From: Auricularia sp. M13
Lineage: Eukaryota; Basidiomycota; Agaricomycetes; Auriculariales; Auriculariaceae
DNA: 64,000 bases
Assembly: GCA_037042915.1 (NCBI GenBank)
Contig: CM073198.1
Coordinates: 2,976,001-3,040,000, forward strand
Reading direction: 5' to 3'
Shown: positions 1-10,325 of the stretch, piece by piece
Layout: each line of letters opens with the position of its first letter
Position numbering within the stretch: position 1 is the first letter of the stretch
Translations under genes and position numbers: made by a program
The notes under the pieces: generated by a model
Databases searched by the model: none
Told to the model about the DNA's origin: nothing
The model's input: the letters and a program-made list of their open reading frames with translations, nothing else

Positions 1-66
1 ACCTACGAGGCCGGCAACATTTGGCACGGCGATGTCTATTCTATGCTGGGCATGCTCAGTCAGTGA
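1..66 (+). pseudogene. 3' end of a possible third FAD monooxygenase copy (partial at window edge)
   Basis: Frame 1 is open from the first base to a TGA at 64-66 and ends with YEAGNIWHGD followed by a short tail. The two complete monooxygenase genes downstream have SGNIWDGWG and SGDVWESLG at the matching place near their C-termini, where the family typically reads YEAG/RTG. I infer that this is the end of another tandem copy. Its tail lacks the last ~40 residues seen in the two neighbours (the MDWIWDYD region), so it may be truncated. Only 21 codons are visible, so the call is tentative. Confidence 0.35.
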
Positions 67-74
67 CTGACCGT

Positions 75-410
75 ACTCTGGCGCGCGACAGTCACCTCCG
101 ACTCCTTGATTGTGCAATGGCGTCAGTCTAAGTGTATGTTCTGCTGGTTCGACGCGCTCAGGCATGACCATACTCTGGCGCGCGACAGTCAGCTCTGACA
201 TCTTGATTCTGCAACGGCGTGGTTCTAAGTGTATTTTCTGCTGGTTCGGCCGGGCATGCTCACTCATGGCCGTACACTGGCGCGCGACTCTGCAACGGCG
301 TGGTTGTAAGTGTATTTCCTACTAGTTCAGCATGCTCACTCATGACCATTTTCTGGCGCGCGACAGTCCGACTCGTTGATTCTGCAACGGCGTGGTTCTA
401 ATGCGTCTTA
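75..410. repeat. Imperfect tandem repeat, about 100-bp unit, four copies
   Basis: The core CTGGCGCGCGAC occurs at 78, 175, 277 and 353. Each copy is followed by a variable GACAGTC segment, then TTCTGCAACGGCGTGGTT and a TAAGTGTATTT block, and is preceded by GCATGCTCACTCATGACC. Copy-to-copy spacing is 97, 102 and 76 bp. The short open frames across it are by-products of the repetition. It sits between the fragment at 1-66 and the first intact monooxygenase. The length difference suggests unequal slippage or recombination. Confidence 0.8.
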
Positions 411-588
411 TTGAAGCCTAATTTTGGGTGCCCGAAGCCCTAAATCTGGGTGCTTGAGCCTTGTCATACAACCGGCTCGACCGGCTCAGCTAGGCCCAGT
501 GACATCCCACAATAGCAGCCAGCGATGAGGATAAAACCACGGGCCTGCGTATACCTTACCTCTCGTCGTAAACAGGTTCTCCAACAGT

Positions 589-2438
589 ATGGCCAACAAG
601 GACTTCCGGGTGGCCATTGTCGGTGCGATCAGCTTCGATGTGCGTTGACATCAACCGAGTATACTGACCGATCCTTCTGCTCTTAGGAGGCGGGCTAGGT
701 GGCCTCTTTTGTGCAATCAGTCTTCACAAAGCCGGCGTGCCTTTTGATCTCTTCGAAGCGACAGTAAGGACCTGTTTCTTCATAAAGCACTAGTACTAGT
801 ACTGAGGGTCGAGCAGAACAAATTCGGCGAGGTTGGGGCGGGCATAGGATTCTGTACGCAGTTTCTGCACAACTCGCGCGTTCTCATCCCGTTGCATTCT
901 AGCCCCGAACGCGATTGCTGCCATGAAGTATCTAGGTTTTCAGGAAGATTATGAAAATGTCGCCTGCAAACGTGTACATGAACCCTTCATCACCTCGGTG
1001 CTCGCCATAGACTCATTCAAATATTGCAGACACAGTGGTCCATGATCATGGGCGATGATTCCCACGAACACGTCGTTGATGTGAGTAAATTTCCGTTGCA
1101 TAAGCACCCAGGCTGAGCCGAGCATTTAGATGGCCCGTCCTCAGGATAACGGGGCAATATCCTCCATTCATCGCGCCCATATGCTCGACATTCTCCTCAA
1201 ACGAGTCCCGGAGGAGTTTCGCCACCTCGGAAAACGCTGTCTATCCGTCGAAGAGATTTCTGGAACGCCCCCTGTATACAGGCTGCACTTCCAGGATGGA
1301 ACAACGCACGACGCCAATCTTATCATCGGCGCGGACGGTATTCGGAGCAACGTCCGAGACTTCGTCCTAGGGAATCGTGTAGAGCCACGTTATACCGGAA
1401 CGAGGGCATTCCGTGGTTTATTCCCCGAATCCCTATGGAAAACGATCGTAGGGGAGGAACGAGCTGCGTCTTTGTTGTTGTATGCTGGCATCGGAAAGGT
1501 ATACAAATTATCCAGACAGCGGTACATTATTAATCACCAACATCTCGTTTCTAGCATCTTATCATATTCCCTATCGATGGTGGATTGGTTGGTGCCTAAT
1601 TTATTCCGTCCTAGAATCTTCGTAATGCTGATGTTTGAGGTCCTTGCTGCAGATAAATCTTGTCGCGTTTACGTCGGCCCCTCTGGAGACACGATTCACC
1701 GACAGCGCAGAGCCTCCGCCGAATGAAGCCTGGGTGCAGCCTGCTGACTATACGCAGGCCATTTCCGAGTTCTCTGACATGGGGCCACACGTGAAGAGCG
1801 CACTCCAGGTCAACCGTTTACCATGAAAGCTCGTGTTCTGCTGTCTGACCAGCTGCCGAAGGCTATCGATCGCATGACGGTCTGGAAGATATATACGCTG
1901 TGGCCCCCTTTGCCTACGTACGTTAAGAAGGGCGTAGCACTTCTCGGAGACGCTGCGCATGGCATGGTGAGTAGCCTGAGAGGAGTGCACCGTTCGGATG
2001 AGTGACGATTCCTGTAGACACCACATTGTGGGCAGGTCGGTCTGTCAGCATTTGATGTTTGCGTATCTAACCAATTTTCAGGGAGCCGTGCAGGCCTTGG
2101 AAGAAGCGTGCCTTCTTGGTCGCATTCTGGACCACGAGAACACGACATTGGAGACTCTCACGGAAACTCTCCTCATTTACGATCGCCTCCGTCGTCCCCG
2201 CGGCAATCGCATTTTGGAATATGCTCTCGAGGTCCGTCCATAGCGCGTCGATTTCATACTGCTAAACGCAAAAACGCAGTCCGGGAACATCTGGGACGGC
2301 TGGGGTCCAGGTGGCTACTCGGTCGAGGGCCTACGCAAGGATGCAACGGAGCGTATGGATTGGATATGGGACTACGACATCGAAGAGGATTGGGTCGCAG
2401 CGGCCAATCTGTTAAGCAACATTGCACGGTCTCATTAG
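589..2438 (+). CDS. FAD-dependent monooxygenase A (salicylate hydroxylase-like, class A)
   Basis: This is a group A flavoprotein hydroxylase, expected to use NAD(P)H and O2 to hydroxylate an aromatic or prenylated substrate; the substrate cannot be told. The start ATG at 589 is followed by an intron splitting the Rossmann motif, which reads VGGGLGG once spliced. Later signatures are HRAHML, the DG motif LIIGADGIRS and the second FAD motif VALLGDAAHGM. About ten exons give roughly 430 residues, normal for the family, ending MDWIWDYDIEEDW. An 18-nt micro-exon at 2018-2035 encodes TPHCGQ. This replaces the usual TPHQGAGAGQ, so the segment next to the flavin is altered. The reading frame is intact after splicing. 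Gene B (2694-4559) is a tandem paralogue in the same orientation, 255 bp away. A two-gene array plus the fragment at 1-66 suggests a recently expanded accessory locus. Confidence 0.85.
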
Positions 2439-2693
2439 TCGTCCCTATCTCACTACAATGTGCCAAGGTCTGGTTGGAATGAAACTTAGATGCCGTCGCT
2501 CCGGATTATTATTTATAGGGGAAAGAATCGCTGGCCTCTATTACTGGAGCGGCGGAATTGCCTCTCGGTGTGCATGCATAGTCGCCGGCTTGGACTGTAG
2601 GCTGCTATTGCGCTCATGACGGCGTTCCGTCTAATGAGGATGCTACAAATCGTTTCGGTCTCTCTCTCTCTCACTCACTCTCGGCCCTCGAAG

Positions 2694-4559
2694 ATGACGG
2701 TCGGCTCAGTTCAGGGGGACTCCCTCAGAGGGTCTAAGGACTTTCGTGTCGCGATAGTCGGTGCGCAATTCTGACGTGTTATGGTCTCGCATATGCAAGA
2801 GCTGAGCATCGGGCAGGCGGGGGTATTGCAGGGCTATTTTGTGCAGTCAGCTTGCAAAAGGCCGGCGTTCCCTTTGACATTTTCGAAGCTACAGTATGAG
2901 CTCTCCTCTATGTCAGCATTCTTAAACATTCAATTGCGTTCTCCAGCCTCAATTTAGTGAGGTTGGCGCCGGCATCAGTTTCGGTAAGCCGAAGGATGAT
3001 ACCTCACACCTTGATTCCTTGACACATTCACAGGGTCTAACGGCTGGGAGGCCATGCGGTACCTGGGATTCCTCGACGAATACAAGGAGAAAGCCTTCAG
3101 TTTGGTGAGATTACGAGTCAAGGCGCTGTACTGGCTGATTATCGCCCGCAGTCTGGCTGGACAATGCTCCGTGCTGAAAGTCCTCATGAGCTCCTCGCAC
3201 AGGTGAGTGTACCCAGTAGAATCATGTTGGATGTGGAGGGAGTAACTTGCCCGCAGAATACGCCAAAGCGTGGTCTTGGGAAAGTATCCTCGATACATCG
3301 TGCCCAACTGTTGGCAATTCTTGTCAAGCGTCTTCCCCCGGACTGCGTTCACCTTGGCAAGAGGTGTATCGGTGTTCAAAAATGCTCAGGCGACTGTCTT
3401 TCCTACGCTATAACATTCACAGACGGCACAACGCATAGCGCGAATGTGATTATCGGCGCAGACGGTATGAGGAGCGTGGTTCGAAGCGCAGTTCTCGATT
3501 ACTACGTCGAGCCACGTTATCAAGGAAGTCAAGCCTTTCGAAGTCTTTTTCCAGAAAGGATATGGAAGGAAATCGTCGGAGAAGATCTGGGCTCGTCCCT
3601 GCTTGTATATGTTGGAGTTGGAAAGGTGCGTTCACTGACAGCACTTTCCGTGGAGATAGCACGTGACTGACGCGGTTCAAGCATGTTGTTGTGTATCCAA
3701 TCGACGGCGGGCAGGTAAGCTATGAGGATATGTTTACATGGAAAAACTGAAGCCATGGTCATACAGGCGAACCTAGTTGCATTTGCTTCGGATCCACGTG
3801 ACCTGAGGTTTTCACCGGAAAACGCGCTTTCAAAGACCGAGCCCTGGGTGCAACCCGCGGATTATAATCAGGCCATTTCTTACTTTACTGAGATGGGTCC
3901 GCACGTTCAGGCTGCTCTTGCTGTATGACGTTTCATGAGTGGCTTTTCCGAGCTGACGGCGCTGAGACCATAGGCGGTCGATCCGAAGCGTGTCACAGTC
4001 TGGAAGATTCACCTGCTGTGGCCGCCTATACCCACCTATGTGAAGAACAGCGTTGCGCTACTCGGAGATGCTGCGCATGGGATGGTAAGTGCACTTGGGT
4101 AGCACCAAATCAGGCACTGATAAGTCATCTCAGCCTCCCCACTGTGGTCAAGTCAGTACTAGTTGTGAGGGCAGAGTCGCGTAGAACTGACAAATCGTCC
4201 ATCAGGGTGCAGGCCAATCTTTGGAGGACGCATTCATCCTAGGACGCTTATTGGGACACCCCAAGACGACGCTCGAAACGGTATCGGATGCCCTTCGTAT
4301 CTATGACGAAGTTCGTCGCCCTCGTGGTAACAAGGTTCTTGAATTCACCCTCGAGGTGGGAGATTGTCGAATTATGCATGCCGTATACTCACATACTTTC
4401 AAGAGCGGAGACGTGTGGGAGAGCTTGGGTCCTAGCGGCGATTCGGTCGAAGGATTGAAGAAAGATATGTCCGATCGCCTTAACTGGATCTGGGACCATG
4501 ACCTGGAGGCCGATTGGGAGAGAGCCAAAGCGCTGCTAGAAGGGTCTCTGCGGGAGTAG
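2694..4559 (+). CDS. FAD-dependent monooxygenase B (tandem paralogue)
   Basis: Same family and nearly the same exon plan as gene A. The start ATG at 2694 adds about ten residues (MTVGSVQGDSLRG) before the shared KDFRVAIVG. Splicing restores VGGGIAG, then PQFSEVGAGISFG, HRAQLL, VIIGADGMRS and VALLGDAAHGM. The 18-nt micro-exon is conserved at 4134-4151 and encodes PPHCGQ, followed by GAGQSLEDAF. The C-terminus (LNWIWDHDLEADW) matches gene A. No frame break was found. The upstream leader carries a CT-rich tract (about 2658-2684), common near basidiomycete transcription starts. The two paralogues differ at many positions, so duplication is not very recent. The role is oxidation of an unknown small molecule; no linked biosynthetic enzymes are visible in this window. 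Confidence 0.85.
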
Positions 4560-4943
4560 CAAGCGCCGTTCGCATGTGCAACCAGTCGCCCAAACTCAGC
4601 TGGACAGGAGAGATGTCGGATGTTGAACGCTTGAACGATGAGTCGTTGAAATTGTGACTCGGACCTCCGACAAGAATGCAGAGCAAGCAGAATTGATTTT
4701 GTCTCAGACGGTTAACGGTCAGCACGCACACAAAAACAGACAGGGAAGAGGAAATAAGAAATAAAGTCGCAAAGGATATAAAGTCGCAGCCAGCGAGAAC
4801 TGTTGTAAATGGTGTACCGAGCAGCAAAGCAGAGCCAAGAACAAGGAGGAGAAAAGCCAGAGGAAAACAAGGGTCAAGCACACACAGTATGTAACACTTA
4901 CAAGGATACCGATGTCCAACCGACGCTTTAACGTGTACTGTAC
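4560..4943. other. Convergent intergenic region, 384 bp
   Basis: Lies between the 3' end of monooxygenase B and the 3' end of the DEP1-like gene on the other strand. It is A-rich on the plus strand around 4735-4790, as expected for 3' UTRs. No coding signal is seen. Confidence 0.5.
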
Positions 4944-7900
4944 TTAGGGCTGCCCGTTTTGCGGGCCACCCACCGCCGGAACCATGTTGCCCATGTCGCC
5001 CACGCCATTAGGCATCGCGGGCTGCATCTGACTGGGCATAATGGGCGCAAGGTTGAGATGATCGCCTCGTCCTCCACCGGGAGGCATGATATAGCCGCCA
5101 CCCCCACCGCTCGACGATGGGCCCACACCGGGGCCTTTGAGGAGCGTCGTGGGCGGCGGGCTAAGGTGTCGTCGCGGCGGCGAGCGTCGACTGTGCTGAG
5201 GACTGAGTATCGGGCCAACTCCGGGGCCTCCGCTACTCCGACGCGGCTCGTCGCCATGCCACGATGGCGTGCGCGGATGCGACGAGAGCGCTGGCGGGAC
5301 ACTCAGCGGAGGCGGCGGCGGCGGTGGCAAGCCGAAATGGGAGCCGGGTCCGACGCGCCGCTCGCGTTCCCTTTGGTCGCGCTCGCGTTCGCGGTCCCGT
5401 TCGAGAAGTCGCCGCTCGATATCTCGATGGTCATCTTCTGTTTTCCAGTAGCCCGTCGACGACGCACGACTACGCGGTAAACCCAGACCATCCAGACCAC
5501 GTCCATCTGGTGACGGCTCTTGCAGCTCGCGTCGTTGTTGCTGTTGTTGTTGCTGCTGCTGTTGCTGAGGCGCATGGTGGTGATGCACGAGATGGTGGTG
5601 GTGATGCCGATGGCCATGGTTCCCGAGCGGCGGTCCATGGTTATGATGCGATGTGCTAGCATGATTATGGCCTGCTAGGTTGACGTTGAGCCCATGCGAA
5701 TGCCTATGCTGGTGCGTTGGTTGACGCATATCCAGCGGCCCGTCGCGCACGATGCGCTCTCGCTCCATGATCTGGTGGTGCATCATGTCATGCCCGCGCA
5801 TATCCTCCAGGTGCTGCTGCCGCTCTCGCTGCTCGCGTTCCCTCTCGCGCAGCTCACGTTCGCGCAGCTCACGCTCTCGCAGATCACGTTCGCGATGCAT
5901 GGCCATTTCACGGTCTCGCAAAGACAGCTCATCGTACCCGTTCTGCATCTGCTTTGACGGGCCGGGCATGCTGCTTTGTCCCCATCCATTGGTATGTCCG
6001 TGGCCGTGCATGAGCCCGTGAGATGAACCAGGCGGTGGAGGTGAGGGAGAGCGTCGTTGGAGTAGCTGGTGCTGCATGCCCATGCCAGGATGAGATTGCA
6101 AACCATGTCCATGCTGAGACTGAAGAGAAGGCGGAGGCGGCGGGAGTCTGCTACCGCCTGCCATAGGCATGCCGAAGGTCTGAGGTGGCGGAGCAGCTTC
6201 CATACGCGGAGTATGCACCTGCGGGGGCGGAGCGCCTTGTGCAGCGAACTGAGAGGGCGGGAATGTCTGCTGGGGCCGGTGATTGTGAACCGACTGTACA
6301 GGAGGGAACGCCGGCATCATTGGCTGTTGCTGCTGCTGCTGAGGGGGCGGAGGAGGGAGTTGGTGCATGTTGCCAAAGCCCGGCAACCCTGGTCCCGCAG
6401 GCCCTGCATCGACAGGATACATCGGGATTTGCAGGGGAGGTTCTGCAACATCTGCATGCATTGGCGGTGGTTGCTGTGGGATACGACGGCGCGGGGGCTG
6501 AGTCATGCAATCGAGGTCGGCTTGAATCTCTTGAGCAGAAAGCATGGGTAGGGTAGGGTAGAAGTGTCGGTTATGTTGCGCTGCTGCTGCTTTCCCCTCG
6601 GGGGAGTACTTGGCGTGCAGCAGCTCGTCGAGGGTGATTGGTTGCATCTGCACAGCTTGTGTTGGTGGGGGGATGCGACGTGCTACAGACTATGTTAATA
6701 ATGGGCGAGTCTCGCAAACTGAGCACGCACGCTGGATGGGGCGCGTCGTCTGTTTAAACTCTCTGTCAAGCCGTCGTCTTTTGCGATTAATCTCTGCGCC
6801 TATGTCGGATTGGAGTTCGTCGCGTTCGTGCTGCACGCTTGAGCGTAAGACGACGCGTACGTGGAATCACGATCCACGCACCTTCCACCAACTCCATACA
6901 GCGTTCTCATCGGTCCGTCTACGCATCCTACATACTTCTTCGTCGCGTTTGCGTTTGCGCTCGCCGAGCTCGAGTCTGCGGGTGCGGCGCTTCATGAGTT
7001 CCGCGTGCAAGTGGATGAGCTCGGGGTGTGTTCCTGTTCCGTTACGCGATAAGCGTAAACAAGCGTGTGAGCACGAGAAGCGGAGGGGGCGCACCATTGT
7101 GAATCATCTGCTCCTCGGCATTGAGTTCCTCCATCTTCTCGATGAAGAGGCGCTCGCGCAGCATGGCAAACTTGAGCTCGATGCCGGCGAGCACGTCGAG
7201 GGCCTCTGCACGGTCGGCGGGCTGGAGGTCAGACTCTTCCATAGGCACGTCAATGTCTTCTTCTTCCTGTTCTTGTTCGCTCCGGCTCCGGTTCGGGCGA
7301 TGGCGATGGCTCGGGGGAGGGGGTAGGGTTGGGTGTGGGCGACTTGGGCGCCGCTGAGAGCAGACCAAAGCCAGCTGGCTTTGTGAGCGCTGGCGGGGGC
7401 GGAGCTTCGTCTTCGTCGGCATCGCCGTTCTCGTTCTCGTCTTCGGCGTCTTCCTCGTCGCCCTCATCATCGTCTTCGTCGGCATCGGGACGCTTGGGCG
7501 ACGCAGGCTTGGTCTGCGGGCTGTCATCGTCGGCGTTGTCGTCCGCGTCATCGGACTTGGCGTCGTCCTCGCCGGTCGGACTTGTTGGTGGGCGAGGCGG
7601 GATCTGCCGCAGGATGGGGGGATGCAGAGTCCGCGGCGGCAACGGCGGTAGTGGTCGAGGAGTCGTTGAGGACGACCTCCGATTTGGTTCCGGATGCGGC
7701 GGCGAGCGCGACGAGACCGGCAGACGCGGTGGTCGGATCCTCGTCTCCGTCATCGTCGTCGGCGTCTTCCTCGTCGGGGTCCGCATCGGCGGCGGGCGGC
7801 GCGGGCCCAGCGGGCGACTCTCTCGCGGCGGCGGCGGTGGCAAGCTGGGAGAGCGGGTCCTTTGTCGAGCCATCGTCGTCGTCGTTGTCGTCGGCGGCCT

Positions 7901-8275
7901 GCTCGTCCTCGTCGGCGTCGTCATCGTCGTCTTCCTCCTTCGCCTTGGGCTTTTTCACCTTGGCCCAGTCCCACGGCCTGCCCGGGTCGATGCCACTGCG
8001 TCGCCGCCGTCCGCCGCCGTTGAGCGCGCCCCGAGGCTTGCGCGGCGATCGTCTGCCCCGCGCGCGCTCGCGGTTGGCTGGCGGCGAGCCCTCTTCGCCG
8101 TCGTCGTCGTGCTCGTTGTGGTCTTCCTCCTCGGTCAGCTCGCTCGACTCGCTGCCAGACTCGAGCCCGGCCACGCGCGCCGCGGTGGCCAGCTTGGCGC
8201 TCGTGCTCGCGCTGGCCACCGGCGGGGCGTGGGAGAGGGCGGCGTGAGCGACGTGGAGCGCGATGACGGCGCCAT
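4944..8275 (-). CDS. DEP1/SDS3-like subunit of the Rpd3L histone deacetylase complex
   Basis: The diagnostic Sds3-like core is encoded around 6870-7225: ALDVLAGIELKFAMLRERL, then MEELNAEEQMIHNG, and after a short intron GTHPELIHLHAELMKRR. Dep1/Sds3/BRMS1 proteins use this coiled coil to hold the Rpd3L deacetylase complex together in the nucleus. Next come a short exon (RDELQSDIGAEINRKRR) and a long C-terminal exon (4944-about 6650) rich in Pro, Gln, His and RERELRERE repeats. The N-terminal half (about 7250-8275) is acidic and low complexity. I chose the ATG at 8275 (MAPSSRSTSL). From it the frame continues only if one C is added to the C4 run at 8224-8227. Two further frame changes (near 7575 and 7280) are indels or missed introns in low-complexity sequence. 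Total length is about 950 residues. Family assignment is good; the N-terminal model is uncertain. Confidence 0.75.
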
Positions 8276-8504
8276 CTCTGGTGCGTGGGTGTGGTCTGAG
8301 TACAAGAGCGGGGCCAACTGGGAAGGCGAGCCGGTCGCTCAACAGGATCACTCCGACTTTGTGTCCCAATACAGCCCGATTCGAACACCCACCGTCCAAC
8401 CGTCCAACCGACATTCAAGCCCATAATTTCGCCAGTGCGCATGTCGCGTGAAGCCCACGATCCGTGCATTGAGCCAGAGTCTACTACTGCGCTACATAAC
8501 GAAG

Positions 8505-10258
8505 CTACGCCTGCTCGACAATAACGGCCGTTTTCTTCGCAGCCTTTGGGTTGCTGTCGCCCGCGCGCGTGTGCGCCCGTCTGCGCTCCTCCTTGACCCG
8601 CCGCGCCTCGAGCATCGTCCGCTTGAGTTTCGCGGCCTTGTACACCGGCTTGGGCACGTGGTGGCTGCGCAGCACCTTGGACACCTCCTGGTCCATCTTC
8701 CACCGCGCCTTGAGGCTTTCGCGGTACTCCATCGCCGCCTTCTCGCGCGTGTCCACGACACCCAGCTTGTCGCTCGCATTCGCCTTCCACAGCCGCACGT
8801 TCCCGTCGTCGCTCCCGCTCAGCACGAACCGCGCATCGGCGGTGTATATCGTGCTCAGCACCCTGAAGTCTGTGAGCCACAGCTATGCATCCCATGTGAG
8901 TGCGTACCGTTGCATGCGTTTGGAATGATATGCGTTGGGCGAATGCCCCATCCCCTCCTTCCATATCTGCACCGTCCGGTCCCATCCGCCGCTCACAAAC
9001 TCAGTACCGGTTGGGCTCCAGTCGCAACTCATCACCGCCGCAACGTGGCCCTTGTATATCTGTGTGGGCGCCTCCAACGAGCGTATGTCGTACGTGTAGA
9101 GGTTGTGATCCTCAGATGCGAGCAGGACGGCCGTGGGGAATGTGGGAGACCATGATAACTGGTTTGCTTGCATCTGCAAATGTGTCAGAGCCAAGCGTGC
9201 AAGCAGACGAACGACAAGCATACCTGCATTATAATGCGCCGCTCTGCTTTCCCAGTACGGATGTCATACAACGTGAAGGAACGGTCGGTGCCCACTGACG
9301 CGAGCACAGACGGTTCCGACGCATTGAAGCGTATGCACTTGACAGTTTCTGTTGCTGAGGCAAATGTGATATTGGATATGGGTGCAGACCTAACGAAACG
9401 AGAATGAGGTCCAAGGGCCTCAGATACGAATGCAACGCACTTGGACTGGTCCCATACTTGCACACAATTCGAGCCCGTTGCAAAAAGCGGGTCGGTATAA
9501 TGATGGTCGAGCGTACTGCATCGGGTCAGCCAAATAAGCAAGGCGTAGGGCGCGGTGCATACTTGAAAGGCGCCTTGCCAGCAAAGGTTGCTAGTGGCTA
9601 ATGTAGATGAGGCTCGACGGTGAGAAGGAAAATTTTCATGTGGCGCGCACCTCCGGCCGTGCTTTCGAGGTGCTGGCACGCGGGCCGTCCTCCTCATCCA
9701 GCAAAGTACTGGCATCGGAAGCTGGTCGACACGGTTGACATCCCACATCCGGACAAACTTGTCGATACCGCAACTCATTACTCGTTCGCCGTCGACGAAG
9801 GACAATCCCGTTATAGCATTCTTGTGCGCCCGCGGTATTCGCAGCAAGTGGCTTCGTTGTGGCAGGTCGTGCACAATAATCTCTGCCCAAACGCAAGTTC
9901 AGCATACGCGAGAACAGTGAGCCTGCGAGAGACGAACCCCCATCGGCACTTGCGCTCGCAAAGACGTTGAGCGAATTCGGCTTGCGCGCGAGGCACTCGA
10001 CGTTGTCCGCATGGCCCTCGAGGCTCGCGACAAACGGCTTAGCAAGCATCTTCTCGAGCTTGGCCGCGTTGAGGGCGCGTGTGCGCTCGCGCGCGCGTGC
10101 GAAGGGGTGCATGAGCGGGTTGAGATTTCGCTGCGTCGGCGTCGGGTCGCCCGACTTTTGCGGCAGGTGCTGCGACAGATCTCGTTGCAGGACTTTGATT
10201 TTCTGCGCGTGCAATACGTGAGACGGGACGTGCTGTGCGTGTTCTCATTGCGCACCAT
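8505..10258 (-). CDS. SOF1: SOF1/DCAF13 WD40 protein, small-subunit processome
   Basis: A nucleolar WD40 protein needed for 18S rRNA processing in the U3 processome. The first coding exon is only the ATG (10256-10258): a GTGCGC donor follows directly, and exon 2 opens KIKVLQRDL, giving the family start MKIKVL. Conserved blocks follow: RALNAAKLEKMLAKPF, GIDKFVRMWDVN, TGSNCVQVWDQSK, LASEDHNLYTYDIR, GGWDRTVQIWKEG and the Sof1 C-terminal domain (SDDGNVRLWKANASDKLG, EYRESLKARWKMD). About seven short introns are visible. The frame breaks once, after VDQLP. One extra C at the CC of 9717-9718 (minus strand) restores LPDAST and a plausible insert up to the next exon, so I read it as a consensus error. 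It is head to head with NUP54, with 67 bp between start codons. Confidence 0.88.
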
Positions 10259-10325
10259 TTTTGCGGCGGGGGACTGGAGGAACGAGCCACGAAACTCCGC
10301 GACGCGCTCCTTGTTCGTGCACGGC
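10259..10325. promoter_or_regulatory. 67-bp divergent spacer between SOF1 and NUP54
   Basis: The whole space between the two start codons is 67 bp, GC-rich, without a TATA motif. It must hold, or be overlapped by, both 5' leaders and promoters. Both genes also begin with very short coding exons (3 and 13 nt) followed by introns, so control elements may lie in the first introns. Confidence 0.6.

Noticed and set aside
8385-8400. Box-B-like GTTCGAATC (minus strand), possible tRNA
   Set aside because: No matching acceptor stem, D-arm or anticodon arm upstream; the T-stem does not pair. A similar hit at 35428-35440 fails the same test.
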